The position numbers and the translations under genes were made by a program. Positions 14,748 through 24,500 of a DNA stretch of 32,225 bases are shown here, one piece after another. The DNA comes from a virus. The stretch lies in IMG/VR virus record IMGVR_UViG_3300013253_000003, positions 1 through 32,225 of that record. The stretch is one strand, 5' to 3'. Position 1 is the stretch's first letter, and each line of letters begins with the position of its first letter. The notes beneath the pieces were generated by a model that worked only from the letters and a program-made list of their open reading frames with translations, was not told the origin of the DNA and did no database searches.

Positions 14748-17279
14748 TTATAATTCAAACTCTGCTGTGGGTGGAGTAAAGTTGCCAGCATATCTACCAT
14801 ATCCTTTAGTGATTCTAACATCTTGAACATAACCCTGTAGACCACTAAAGAAATCTCGTGATGTATAATTATTGGTTAGGTCTGCGCCATCACTAAATGT
14901 TGAATTTTCGTTATATGTTGTTAATGTTTGACTAGTGCCATTAACAAAGATAGCTATTGTACCATTTCTTCTTTGTACCGCAAGATGAGTCCAAGTATTT
15001 TGAGCTGGCCAAACATTATTAGCATATTTACCTACAATGAATGACCCCCACTGACCATAACTAAATGTTATTCCATTAAAACCTTGATATGTATTCGTAC
15101 TAAATCCCCATGTCACACCTGAACCACTAGTTTCTGGATTTATGAAATGTTGTATTGCGCTATTAAGATTTTCAGTTGGATATAACCAAAATTCAAATGT
15201 GAAATCACTTGTTCCAAAACTAAAACCATCATCTACAGTGATATAGTCTCCAGTTCCATCAAAGTACATAGAGGATGATGTAGTAAATTTCCTTTGAGTA
15301 GTAGAAGATATTGTATTACCGGTTAATTTTAATGGATAACTACTGGATGCATCATAGATATTTGCATCTGATTTGTTATTCATTAACAATACTGTATTCG
15401 AGTCATGAGATAAAGGAGCAGTCGGTGCTGTAAACTCGGCTGTATATCGAGCAGATGTTGATATTCTAAAGTCTGCAATGCTTCCAGCAAACTCATAGTT
15501 ACCACCACCATCACCATTTATGGTCAAACCGTTTCCTGCGTTTTGAATCACATTAGTAGTGCTACTTAGTCTTTCTTTACCGTTAACATAAACTTTTTGA
15601 TTTGTACCATCCCAAACAGCAGCTAAGTGATACCACTCATTAGCATACATGTCGAAGGTGGTACTGTTAGTTAAGTATAACCCACCTCTCTGTTGTAGCC
15701 TGAGAGGAGCAGTGGAAGCTGCCGTCATAAGTTGTGCATATCCATTAGTAGCTTCATCATTTAATGACCACAAAATATAAGTTGCAGTATTTGGGTCTGT
15801 ATCAAATCGATACCAACCTTCAATAGTCCAGTTACCGGCAGATAAATCAGGCAATGAGGCAAGTTCTAAACGATCATCTGTTCCATCAAAGTATACAGAA
15901 CCACCATCATCTGAGATCCATGGTGAATAATCATATGGCCCAAATGGTACAGTGTGAGCGTTACCATTGACTGTGGTTGTGCGATTGTTTGTACTACCGT
16001 CACCGAAATACGGAAGATGACATGTTAACAATTGTGTGTTTGTGATAGCAGTTAAAGGTTCTGTTGGTGGAGTAAAGTTTCCTCCATATACTGCAGAACC
16101 TTTTACAAATCGAAGATCACGCAACCAACCATAAAACGGTAAAGAGTTATTTGCTGCTTGTCCAATGTGTAGATCAGATGTACCACTATAATCTTGAGTG
16201 ACAGTTCCAGAAACAACTGATTGTCCATTGATATAAATTGTTTGTGTGTTACCAGATCTTTCTATTGCGCAATGATTCCATGTATTAGTTTCAAAGTGTC
16301 CACCTGCTGCAGTTTGCTGAGTTATTGTGTTCCCATAATATATCATCACCCCGCCTGCAGACGGATAATTTAATGCGACAGCAAATCCAGCACTACCATC
16401 ATAACAAGAGAATGGATCTTCTCGTGAAGTTTGCCATGTGTTAAACCAAAATTCTAGAGTAAAATCTCCTGCTTCTGGAACTAGAGATTCGTTTGAATTA
16501 TCAAAGACTAAATAATCACCAGAACCATCAAAATAGGTGCTGTATCCAGCAGAACGATATGGGCTGAATGTGCTTGCTTGAGGAGTACCTGCTTCCGTGA
16601 ATCCTGTTGATACATCACTTGAATTTTGATATGTGATAGCAGCATTAGTTGCATTGTTACCAGTTGCTTTCATTAACAACATAATTTCTGCAGATGAATC
16701 AACAATGCTAGTAAATGATAAACTAAAATTCAAATTTTCGTTATCGACAGCTATACCGTCAGTAGCTTTGAAAGTAAGGGTAAAGTTACCAGCTACTCCA
16801 GATCCACCTGCAGAGTCTGCAGTGATTGTAAACACAGATGAATCTTGTGATATGGTAGTACCTGTTGCTGCCATATTACCATCAGACTCGACACTAAATG
16901 AAATCATAGCATCGTTGTCATCAGAATCTGAGGCAGATGCGGTAACAGTAACAGTTAAATTGCTTGGATTTAATTGAATAGTACCACTTTGATCTAAAGT
17001 CAAAGTTGGAGAGGCATTCACAAGTGCTACATTATACCAACCAGATCCATTGCTAATGTATAAACGACCAGATGATTCAACCCATGCTTGTTGACCAGAT
17101 GTCAGTCCAGTAGAAGGTAGAGAATCAAGAGTTGTGAACTTTTGTAATCCTACATTTTGAACTTGAGCAGAGTCAAGTCCACCGGCGGCTTGGCTCGATG
17201 TATTTAGCAAAGTCAAGTTAGAGGTGTTATCTACCTCCGTCTTTGACAACATGATCGATATGTCTCTTGCTCTACTCAT
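14748..17279 (-). CDS. Tail adhesin with three LamG-like domains
   Basis: An 843-residue protein, last of four consecutive genes sharing an N-terminal module (here residues ~33-85: GGLDSAQVQ ... YISNGSGWYN). Next comes a cadherin-like beta domain (~88-195; SASDSDDNDAMISF, ESDGNMAATG, FKATDGIAVDN). Then there are three concanavalin/LamG_3-type domains (~247-430, 461-640, 670-843). Each has a start strand YFDGxxD, a FEFW or EGWY strand, a W(N/Y/T)H(C/L)A strand, a YxNG hairpin and a final Y..(N/E)FTxPT signature. LamG folds commonly bind glycans, so it is a good receptor-binding candidate; no proof here. An AAAGGAAAAGG Shine-Dalgarno and a late-box variant precede the ATG. Confidence 0.85.
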   Translation of the reverse strand: MSRARDISIMLSKTEVDNTSNLTLLNTSSQAAGGLDSAQVQNVGLQKFTTLDSLPSTGLTSGQQAWVESSGRLYISNGSGWYNVALVNASPTLTLDQSGTIQLNPSNLTVTVTASASDSDDNDAMISFSVESDGNMAATGTTISQDSSVFTITADSAGGSGVAGNFTLTFKATDGIAVDNENLNFSLSFTSIVDSSAEIMLLMKATGNNATNAAITYQNSSDVSTGFTEAGTPQASTFSPYRSAGYSTYFDGSGDYLVFDNSNESLVPEAGDFTLEFWFNTWQTSREDPFSCYDGSAGFAVALNYPSAGGVMIYYGNTITQQTAAGGHFETNTWNHCAIERSGNTQTIYINGQSVVSGTVTQDYSGTSDLHIGQAANNSLPFYGWLRDLRFVKGSAVYGGNFTPPTEPLTAITNTQLLTCHLPYFGDGSTNNRTTTVNGNAHTVPFGPYDYSPWISDDGGSVYFDGTDDRLELASLPDLSAGNWTIEGWYRFDTDPNTATYILWSLNDEATNGYAQLMTAASTAPLRLQQRGGLYLTNSTTFDMYANEWYHLAAVWDGTNQKVYVNGKERLSSTTNVIQNAGNGLTINGDGGGNYEFAGSIADFRISTSARYTAEFTAPTAPLSHDSNTVLLMNNKSDANIYDASSSYPLKLTGNTISSTTQRKFTTSSSMYFDGTGDYITVDDGFSFGTSDFTFEFWLYPTENLNSAIQHFINPETSGSGVTWGFSTNTYQGFNGITFSYGQWGSFIVGKYANNVWPAQNTWTHLAVQRRNGTIAIFVNGTSQTLTTYNENSTFSDGADLTNNYTSRDFFSGLQGYVQDVRITKGYGRYAGNFTPPTAEFEL

Positions 17280-17297
17280 TACCTTTTCCTTTATCCC

Positions 17298-17305
17298 TAT
17301 TTATT
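17298..17305 (-). promoter_or_regulatory. Possible late promoter variant AATAAATA
   Basis: The minus strand reads TATAATAAATA across the stop codon of the 411-aa gene. The AATAAATA part differs from the late box at one base and lies 19 bases before the LamG gene ATG. It could be used as a late or a sigma70-like -10 element. Confidence 0.35.
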
Positions 17306-18539
17306 ATATCAGCACTGAAGCTTCCCAGATTAAATTACTTGTGTTCGCTGTTTCGGCATACAATCGTACGACCTGAAAATCAGGAGCTGTAGCTTGATCA
17401 GAGGCACCATTACCAGCCGTACCTACGCGCGCGTAAAACGTTTGATTACCTGTACCTGGATTAAACGTGTTTGATGTTCCATTCGTCACATACCTTGATG
17501 TTCCTGTATTAAAACGAATAGTTACTAGATTAGAGTCTACTGTTAGTGCACTTTCAGGGTTTACAGATGAACCAGAATAGTTATGATAATGCTGACCAGC
17601 ATAAAAAGTCCCAGTACCATCATCGACTGGAACTGTCGATCTACTAGCACCATTAAGACCGACTGTATTATTATATGTGAAACTACCAAATTGTATAACG
17701 TTTTCTGTTAGCATAGCTACGTATACACACTCAGTTGCTGAACCATTTGTACCGCTATCCCACAAAGTTAAATATACAGGATTTGGATAGTTACCGTCTG
17801 CATAAGTATAACTTGCACCATTAGTTATGGCACTATCAAGTGCTTGATGCAGTGCTTCTACATGAGACCAATTTGCACTTTGATCAAATTCAATTGTAGG
17901 TCTTGAACCAGCTGGAGCGTTTGATGGTTCTGTCCAAATATGATATGTGCTAAATGTTACTAGCTCATCTGGTACTGGAGGTGGAGGTGCATAAATCACG
18001 TTGAAATCTTTAGTGACTGTATCAATGTTGACTCCATCAGAAACAGTAAAAGTGATACTAAATGAATTTGCGCTGGCACTGTCTGCGTTCATCGCAACAT
18101 TAAATACGTTCGACTTTGCAGAATCATGAGTAATTACAACGTCTCCTGAATCGACTCCTGCACTTAGTGTATGATCATATGTGAATATAGCTGGATTATC
18201 ATCTGAGTCTGTAGCAAAGATCGTTATATCAAAGCTATCAGCGGTTCCTGAATACGTATCAACATCTGGTGCAGAATCATAGCCACCTACAGAATCGATC
18301 GTTACAGATAAGTTGACTGTTTGTGCATTATACCAACCATTATTATTTCGAATATATAATCGGTTATTCGAAGCTAAGTATGCTTTACGTCCAGTTTCAC
18401 CAGTATAAGGCATAGAATCAAGAGCCGAGTAATAATCAAATCCTTTAGTTTGACCAACAGCTATGACTTCGGCGGAATCAAGTCCTGTCCCGCCGTATAT
18501 TCCCTCTTGTATCCTTCTTAGACTACTCAGTAAAGTCAT
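17304..18539 (-). CDS. Tail adhesin-family protein, shared N-terminal module, unknown C-terminus
   Basis: A 411-residue protein. Residues ~1-75 (LLSSLRRIQEGIYGGTGLDS ... LYIRNNNGWYNA) are the module shared with the three neighbouring genes. Residues ~76-190 are a cadherin-like beta domain (FATDSDDNPAIFTYDH, FTVSDGVNIDT). A proline hinge PPPPVPDE (~193) then leads to a ~215-residue Ser/Thr/Asn-rich C-terminal domain that I do not recognise. It is beta-rich with several His and aromatic residues (GQHYHNYSGSS). The start overlaps the upstream stop (TAATG). It is likely a fibre-tip or accessory adhesin; the binding target is unknown. Confidence 0.75.
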   Translation of the reverse strand: MTLLSSLRRIQEGIYGGTGLDSAEVIAVGQTKGFDYYSALDSMPYTGETGRKAYLASNNRLYIRNNNGWYNAQTVNLSVTIDSVGGYDSAPDVDTYSGTADSFDITIFATDSDDNPAIFTYDHTLSAGVDSGDVVITHDSAKSNVFNVAMNADSASANSFSITFTVSDGVNIDTVTKDFNVIYAPPPPVPDELVTFSTYHIWTEPSNAPAGSRPTIEFDQSANWSHVEALHQALDSAITNGASYTYADGNYPNPVYLTLWDSGTNGSATECVYVAMLTENVIQFGSFTYNNTVGLNGASRSTVPVDDGTGTFYAGQHYHNYSGSSVNPESALTVDSNLVTIRFNTGTSRYVTNGTSNTFNPGTGNQTFYARVGTAGNGASDQATAPDFQVVRLYAETANTSNLIWEASVLI

Positions 18540-20788
18540 TATGATATTTGTCCTCTATACTTATCTTTATCTAAGACGACTATACTACCTCTCATAGCAC
18601 TATGAATTTGACAGTTATAATAATATGTGCCGGCAAATTTAGGATTCCACGTGATGACACCGTCTTCAGCACCATTATTTACGACATCATTTATAGTACT
18701 ACCACTGCCTATAGATTGGGTAGTCTTAATCCATAACGGATGACCTGAAGCATTAACGGTCAAACGTAGTAAGTCTCCTGTATTCATGTATATAGTTGGA
18801 TTATCAGCTAAAGGATCCGTGTTCTGATAATTAACAGAGTTAGATACTCTATGTTTGCCAGTAAAGTTATAAGACGCATTACCACTATTGGTTGCTGTCA
18901 GATTGATATTTGCTTTATCATACGCGTGTGGTCTGAATAAGTGTATATCACCACGATTTAGTTCAGTTCCTGTGCCACCATAAGTCTGATCAGAATCGGC
19001 ATATCTAGCGCCAATAGCAACTATTTTCCCGTCACGATTCGTTTTGATACCATTACCAAATGATATAGTAGTACCAGCTTCAAAACCTGTCGGTGTACGA
19101 CCTATGTTATTTATTTTTTCGAAGCTGTTACCTCTTCTGTTCAATACTACTACACCCTCTTGCATCCGAGTTCCTGCATTTCCATAATCAGAGTCAAATC
19201 CGTCAGTAGTAAATAGAGTATTACCATCACGGCTTAACGACATAGTTTGACCAAATCGAATATTAGCAGTGGCTGGTAAGTTTCCATATCCTTCAATGCG
19301 CTCAGCTAATTCCCAAGAATCAGCTCCATCATACTTAAATACGAATATGGCTCCGTTTGGACTATCATTATCATTTGTATATCGATTGGCTCCAATGCAA
19401 ATCGTATTAAAATCTGAATCTACAACAAGACTAGTGCCATAACTAGTTATCTCGTTATCATCTATTGCTTTTGTAATGATTTCTGAAGGTATAGGAACCC
19501 TCGACTGGAATGTCCATGTTTCTTTACTTGGATCTCTTTCCCAAACTTGGTATTCTAGTGCACGACTAGCAAACCAACCAGGTGGTTCTGTCCAATCATC
19601 ACCTCCATGCAAGTATCCTACACTATCACCTTCAAATATTGCTTTTGTTCCTAATCTGTTCATAGCTTTGATTACAGAGCTATTATCAGGAGTCGAGATC
19701 TCTCGTTGTTTAGTCCACGTAGTACCAGATCGAGTGTATACAGATAAATCACCTGAATCTGCATCAGTAGCTGTACCAATCATGTAATCAAAAGGACCAC
19801 TGTTAATAGTAATACTACCTGGTATAGCTTTACCAGCTACAGTACCTCGGAGCTCTTGTCTTTTTATCCATTCTCCACCAGTAGAATCTCTGTCAAAATA
19901 CCAAAAGCGACCTACATCTGTTTGAGTGTGATCAAAGCTGGTTTCAGTAGCTACCATCTTTAATCCATCGTCACTGACACTAAAGCCTGCACCAAATGCC
20001 CATGTGGTATTAGTAGTAGTCCACATATTGTGTATTAAATCAGCATGGCCAGTACTATCGTTTATTTTCCATGTCAATAAACCACCAGGCGCGATAAACA
20101 TATTAGTAGCTCTACGAACATAGAAAGTTACAAGCCAATCTGCGTCAGGACCCATTGCGAGTAATAGGCCTAATTCGTCATTTGCATCATGATCTGGCCC
20201 TCTATTCAAATTCAGTTGATTAAAACCACCGAGCCAATTATTACTATCATTATAATATGAGAAGTTTATCTTTTCATTGAGAGTGGCAAAACTAATACCA
20301 TCAGAAACCTTAAACGTAACTAATGAAGAGTCTACTGATATAAGCGAGCTATCAATTGGTGTAAAGGTAAACACGCTTGAGTCTTGAGTAAATGTAGCTA
20401 AGTTGCTTAAGTTGCCATCTGATTCAAGAGTGTATTGTAATGGATTCGAATCAGTGTCAGTAGCAACAAGTTTTATTACTAGTCCTGTTCTATCTTTTGA
20501 TAAAAGAGTATTACGGCCGACAGCAGTTTCAATACCACTGAGAGAGCTAGCAACAGGAGCAGTACGAGTCAAAGTAGTCGAATACCAATTAGATCCATTG
20601 TATATGTGCCATTTGTTACTATCAAGCGTATATGCCTGTGCTCCAGAATCTACATTATTAGGTAAAGCTCCTGTGCTGTCATATGTATTAAGACCAATTT
20701 CATTTGATATGGAAATTATGGTAGCAGAATCTAGTCCATTACCATTATACACTTCTGCAGCCGTATATCTCATAGAACTTAGCTTCAT
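18539..20788 (-). CDS. Tail adhesin with FG-GAP-like propeller and C-terminal cupredoxin-like domain
   Basis: A 749-residue protein. Residues ~1-75 are the shared module (NGLDSATII ... WHIYNGSNWYS). Residues ~80-190 are a cadherin-like domain (ATDTDSNPLQYTLESDGNL, FKVSDGISF). Residues ~195-630 contain repeats like the FG-GAP/integrin-type propeller: FGAGFSVSDDGLKMVATE, YGTSLVVDSDFNTICIGANRY, FGQTMSLSRDGNTLFTTD and FGNGIKTNRDGKIVAIGARY, each followed by a W/F-containing strand. The final ~105 residues resemble a cupredoxin with potential copper ligands His683, Cys726, His729 and Met732. Start and stop overlap the neighbouring genes (ATGA and TAATG), so the set is co-translated. Confidence 0.8.
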   Translation of the reverse strand: MKLSSMRYTAAEVYNGNGLDSATIISISNEIGLNTYDSTGALPNNVDSGAQAYTLDSNKWHIYNGSNWYSTTLTRTAPVASSLSGIETAVGRNTLLSKDRTGLVIKLVATDTDSNPLQYTLESDGNLSNLATFTQDSSVFTFTPIDSSLISVDSSLVTFKVSDGISFATLNEKINFSYYNDSNNWLGGFNQLNLNRGPDHDANDELGLLLAMGPDADWLVTFYVRRATNMFIAPGGLLTWKINDSTGHADLIHNMWTTTNTTWAFGAGFSVSDDGLKMVATETSFDHTQTDVGRFWYFDRDSTGGEWIKRQELRGTVAGKAIPGSITINSGPFDYMIGTATDADSGDLSVYTRSGTTWTKQREISTPDNSSVIKAMNRLGTKAIFEGDSVGYLHGGDDWTEPPGWFASRALEYQVWERDPSKETWTFQSRVPIPSEIITKAIDDNEITSYGTSLVVDSDFNTICIGANRYTNDNDSPNGAIFVFKYDGADSWELAERIEGYGNLPATANIRFGQTMSLSRDGNTLFTTDGFDSDYGNAGTRMQEGVVVLNRRGNSFEKINNIGRTPTGFEAGTTISFGNGIKTNRDGKIVAIGARYADSDQTYGGTGTELNRGDIHLFRPHAYDKANINLTATNSGNASYNFTGKHRVSNSVNYQNTDPLADNPTIYMNTGDLLRLTVNASGHPLWIKTTQSIGSGSTINDVVNNGAEDGVITWNPKFAGTYYYNCQIHSAMRGSIVVLDKDKYRGQIS
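18554..18856 (-). other. Cupredoxin-like domain of the 749-aa tail protein
   Basis: Residues ~645-745. A 'P.IYMNTGDLLRLTVNASGHPLWI' type strand pair is followed 43 residues later by TYYYNCQIHSAMRGSIVVL. This is the layout of plastocyanin-like folds: an N-terminal His, then Cys-x2-His-x2-Met on the last loop. All four type-1 copper ligands appear present (His683, Cys726, His729, Met732). Copper binding itself is inferred. Confidence 0.65.
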
Positions 20789-21510
20789 GTGAGGACTCTT
20801 TCAGTATAGACTAATGTATTTCCAGGAACTCCACTATAAAAACGAATCCTATCGTAAATAAAATCCCATGATCCTGTATGAGCGACGTCTAAGTTTCCAA
20901 TGTCGACCACTGCATTTCGTGAATTGTATACAGCTGACCAAGATCCAGAAGAACCAGCTTCGGTGTTACTGACACCTCCGCTTGGAGTACCAGTTTGACC
21001 CCAATCTAGTGTAGCCACAACTGCACTATCTCTTTCGAACTCTATCGATCTCCAGCTTCCAGTAGAGCTAGCACTTTGAATAGCAGATACCAACCAGAGA
21101 GTGTGATATTGGGTATAAGGATCTGTTAAGGCCCCAGTATAACGATCACATGCGAATATTACATAGCCATAGTTTGGTGTATGCACTGTGTTCCAAGATG
21201 CTGCGGCAGTAGGACTAGTCTTCATAGCCCACATATTCCACTCATTAGTACCAGCTAAAGCTTCTTGAGCTACACTAGATCCCATCGTTATTTGATACCA
21301 TCCAGTTCCGTTTGAGACATAATATCGATTCGTACTATTTACATAAGCTTCGGTACCAGCAACTAGGTTCGTAACTGGAAGAGCACCAATTGAATCGTAT
21401 AGGGTGATAAGACGATCGTCATCCAATATGTCAATAACGTCAGCAGAGTCAAAGCCTTTGCCTCCGTATCTACTTTCTTGTATTTCTCTGAGTCTGCTGA
21501 GCAATGGCAT
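20785..21510 (-). CDS. Short tail adhesin-family protein, shared N-terminal module
   Basis: A 241-residue protein, first of the four-member family. Residues ~1-80 (LLSRLREIQESRYGGKGFDS ... YYVSNGTGWYQI) match the module of the next three genes, and LLS(R/S)LR(E/R)IQE is especially close to the 411-aa protein. It lacks the cadherin-like second domain. The remaining ~155 residues are Trp/Ser/Thr-rich (WNMWAMKTSPTAAASW, TGSWRSIEFERDS, GSWDFIYDRIRFYSG) and beta-like, with no family I recognise. It begins 5 bases after the 1749-aa gene stop and overlaps the next gene by 4 bases. Confidence 0.75.
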   Translation of the reverse strand: MPLLSRLREIQESRYGGKGFDSADVIDILDDDRLITLYDSIGALPVTNLVAGTEAYVNSTNRYYVSNGTGWYQITMGSSVAQEALAGTNEWNMWAMKTSPTAAASWNTVHTPNYGYVIFACDRYTGALTDPYTQYHTLWLVSAIQSASSTGSWRSIEFERDSAVVATLDWGQTGTPSGGVSNTEAGSSGSWSAVYNSRNAVVDIGNLDVAHTGSWDFIYDRIRFYSGVPGNTLVYTERVLT

Positions 21511-21514
21511 GACA

Positions 21515-24500
21515 TTAGTTCTCTATCAATCGCCAACCACGTAGGGAGTTGAAATATACTAATCCAACACCTGCTTCATCAATATCGATGATAAGATCAG
21601 AGTCTGCTCCCATTATCCTTTCGCCATTTCTGCCAATTGTGATGTTATTGCTTGATGCATTTCCAATTCCATCAATTACTCGAACTTCAGTGCCAAAGCT
21701 AGGACCAGGAGGAAGAGTTAATGTTACTGCACCTCCAGTCACATCCACGATATTCTTTGAATTAGAGTCTACTGCTACTGTACCAGGACCGTTTACTAAT
21801 GTCCACGTAACAGCTTGTGTTTGTCTTGCTTGGATGTAATCAGAATCGATAATCGCAAATACACCAGCTGAATCGACTGTGCCACCACCACCATTGTTGA
21901 TGATGTAGTCTTCATCAATTAACGCGAATATAGTTGATGAATCAACCCCGATATTATTACCAGTGTATTTTAGAACTGTTAAGACGTCACCTGAATCTGC
22001 AGCTTCTGTTAATACAACACTTGTACCATTCGTTGCAGCAAAGTCAGATTGCTGCATTAGAATACCGTTTAAGTATACGTTAACTCTATTTGCACTATAA
22101 CTAAGGGTTTGAGCATTATCATCAAGACCAGTAAAGGTAGTTTGTCCTGAATCAGCTGTAAATTCGAAGCTTTGAACTCTGAGAGGCGTAGCGACTTTCG
22201 ATAGATCAGCAGGAACATATGACAATATCTTGATATCATCGTTTGCTGCTGCAGCGGTGGTCAACGTTACTTCATAACCGTTAGTTGCAGTATAGTCATC
22301 ACTGTCTTGTAAAGCAATACCGTTTACATACACCACGGTAACCGCATTTGATGCGTAAGTAAGAGTGTCACCTCTACGATCTTCTCCACTAAATGTAGTT
22401 TGACCAGAATCAGCTAAGAACTGATACTGCACTGTCTTTAGGTCTTTAGCTCCGCTGAACTGCTGAATCAAGAAGACGTCAGTTAATATAGCAGCCGAAG
22501 TTAGATTAATGTTGGTACCGTCAGTTGCAGTGTAATCAGTTGTTTCTTCTAGTAAATCACCGTTCTTGAATACCTGAATGCTTCCAGCCGTATAACTAAA
22601 TCCAGCTTTGTTCAAGGTTGTTCCAGTGGTGTCAGTAATCTTCGTAACACCAATGTTCAAGCCGCTAACGAGTGCACCTTTCGTATTAACTACCGACAAG
22701 AGATCTGCTGAATCAGCAGCTGAAGTCAAAGTGATTGTATTAGCTTCACGAGTAAAGTCGTTCAGCGGTGATAGTAAGATACCGTTTAGATATACTTCAA
22801 CTACACCTGATGAAAGATCCATCGTTAGGCTTTCATCGTCTGTTCCTGAGAAGACTGTTTGGCCAGAGTCTGCTGTAAACTGATATGTAGTTTGAGCAAG
22901 TGTAGTCTTCTTAATTACTCGACCTACAGTCTCGATTACTGATACAGAATATCCACTATCGAGTGCTTCAGTGAATGTAACGTTCGAGTCAACGATCGTA
23001 TAGTCAGTGGTCAACTCTTGCAAGACACCATTGATGTACACTTCTGTATTATCAGGGTCAACTAAGAAGGTATTACCAAACTTATCAGCTCCGCTGAATA
23101 CAGTATCTCCTTGATCAGCTTCGAAGAAGTACTTATTGACTTCGAGAGTGCCACGAGCGAGTACACTTTGTCTTGCTTGAATATAATCTGAGTCTACTTC
23201 TTGTTGGATCAGAGTGATAGTTGCTGCAGAGTCTACGCCTTCGGCTGAGGCCTCAGGAGGAGTAAACTTAATGATTGTGATATTGTCGCCAAGAGCTGAA
23301 GAGTCGATAAGAGTAATAGTTGAACTATCTGTCTTCGTGAAGTCGTCAGAATCGACAAGTAAGACACCATTCAAGTAAACGTTAATATCAACTCCAGCTT
23401 TATTATATGATAAGACCTGACCGTTATCATCAGAGTCTGTGAAGGTGATTTGACCCGAATCAGCAGTAAACGTATACTTTTTCAGTGTCAAGCCATCGGC
23501 TACACCACCGCCGCCTCCACCAGTTGAGTTGATGGTGACTGTCTTTGTGGCTGCATCTGTAGCAAGTGTGATATTAGCACCAGCTTCAAATGTCAAGGTA
23601 TCTGTAGCAGTGGCTGCAACGATATCATCTTGACCACTAACTGTGATGGTCTTAAATGCTACATTAGCACCGCCAGCTGAGACAGCTTCTCTCGCTTGGA
23701 TATATGCTGAATCGATAATGGCAAAGATAGCATCAGAGTCGAGACCTCCCGCGCCTGTGCCTGTGCCTGATTCACGAGCAGCAATATAAGCTGAGTCTAT
23801 CAACTGCGTTACAAGAGCTGAATCGATCAACTTTGGTACACCAGTTAAACTTGACCATGCATAGTTTTGTCTTAGTGCCACGTATGCTGAGTCTACATGT
23901 GATGTTACTCTTGCATCTGTATAATAGAGATTTGAAGAACCTTCACTGAGATCATCTGTATCAAACCCTGTCAGGTTACGAGTTTGAACAAAGATGGCAT
24001 TGCCCATATATCCATGATTGGTACACTGATAATGCAATACTGAAGGAGTATTATCATCTATCATTATCTCTACGTATGCGTTTGCTTGACCTGCAATACC
24101 AGATGTAGTGACACCACTCGTATATTGAGTTGTCTTAGCAGCATCATAGTAGAATGCTAGTGGGTGACCGGCATTTGTGCCGTTCGACATATCAAAACGA
24201 TAAATGTTTCCTGGTACAAGTTGGAAGAAAGGAGATTCAACGCCGCGTATAACGTAGCCGTTAGCTGAACCAGTACCATGGTAACGATGAGCAGTAGTCT
24301 TAGTACCAACTTCTACTGTAAAAGTAGTATAGTTAGAATCGTGTACAAACTCAATACTCTCTACTCCTCTTAAACCTTCTGTAGTTAAGTTATCAGCAAA
24401 GATGTTTGTAACTTCAGATGAGTCTAAGACATTTGGAGTATTAGTAAAATTCTGATAGTTAAGGTAGTAAGTACCTTGTTGACCGTCGAGAGTGTCAGCA

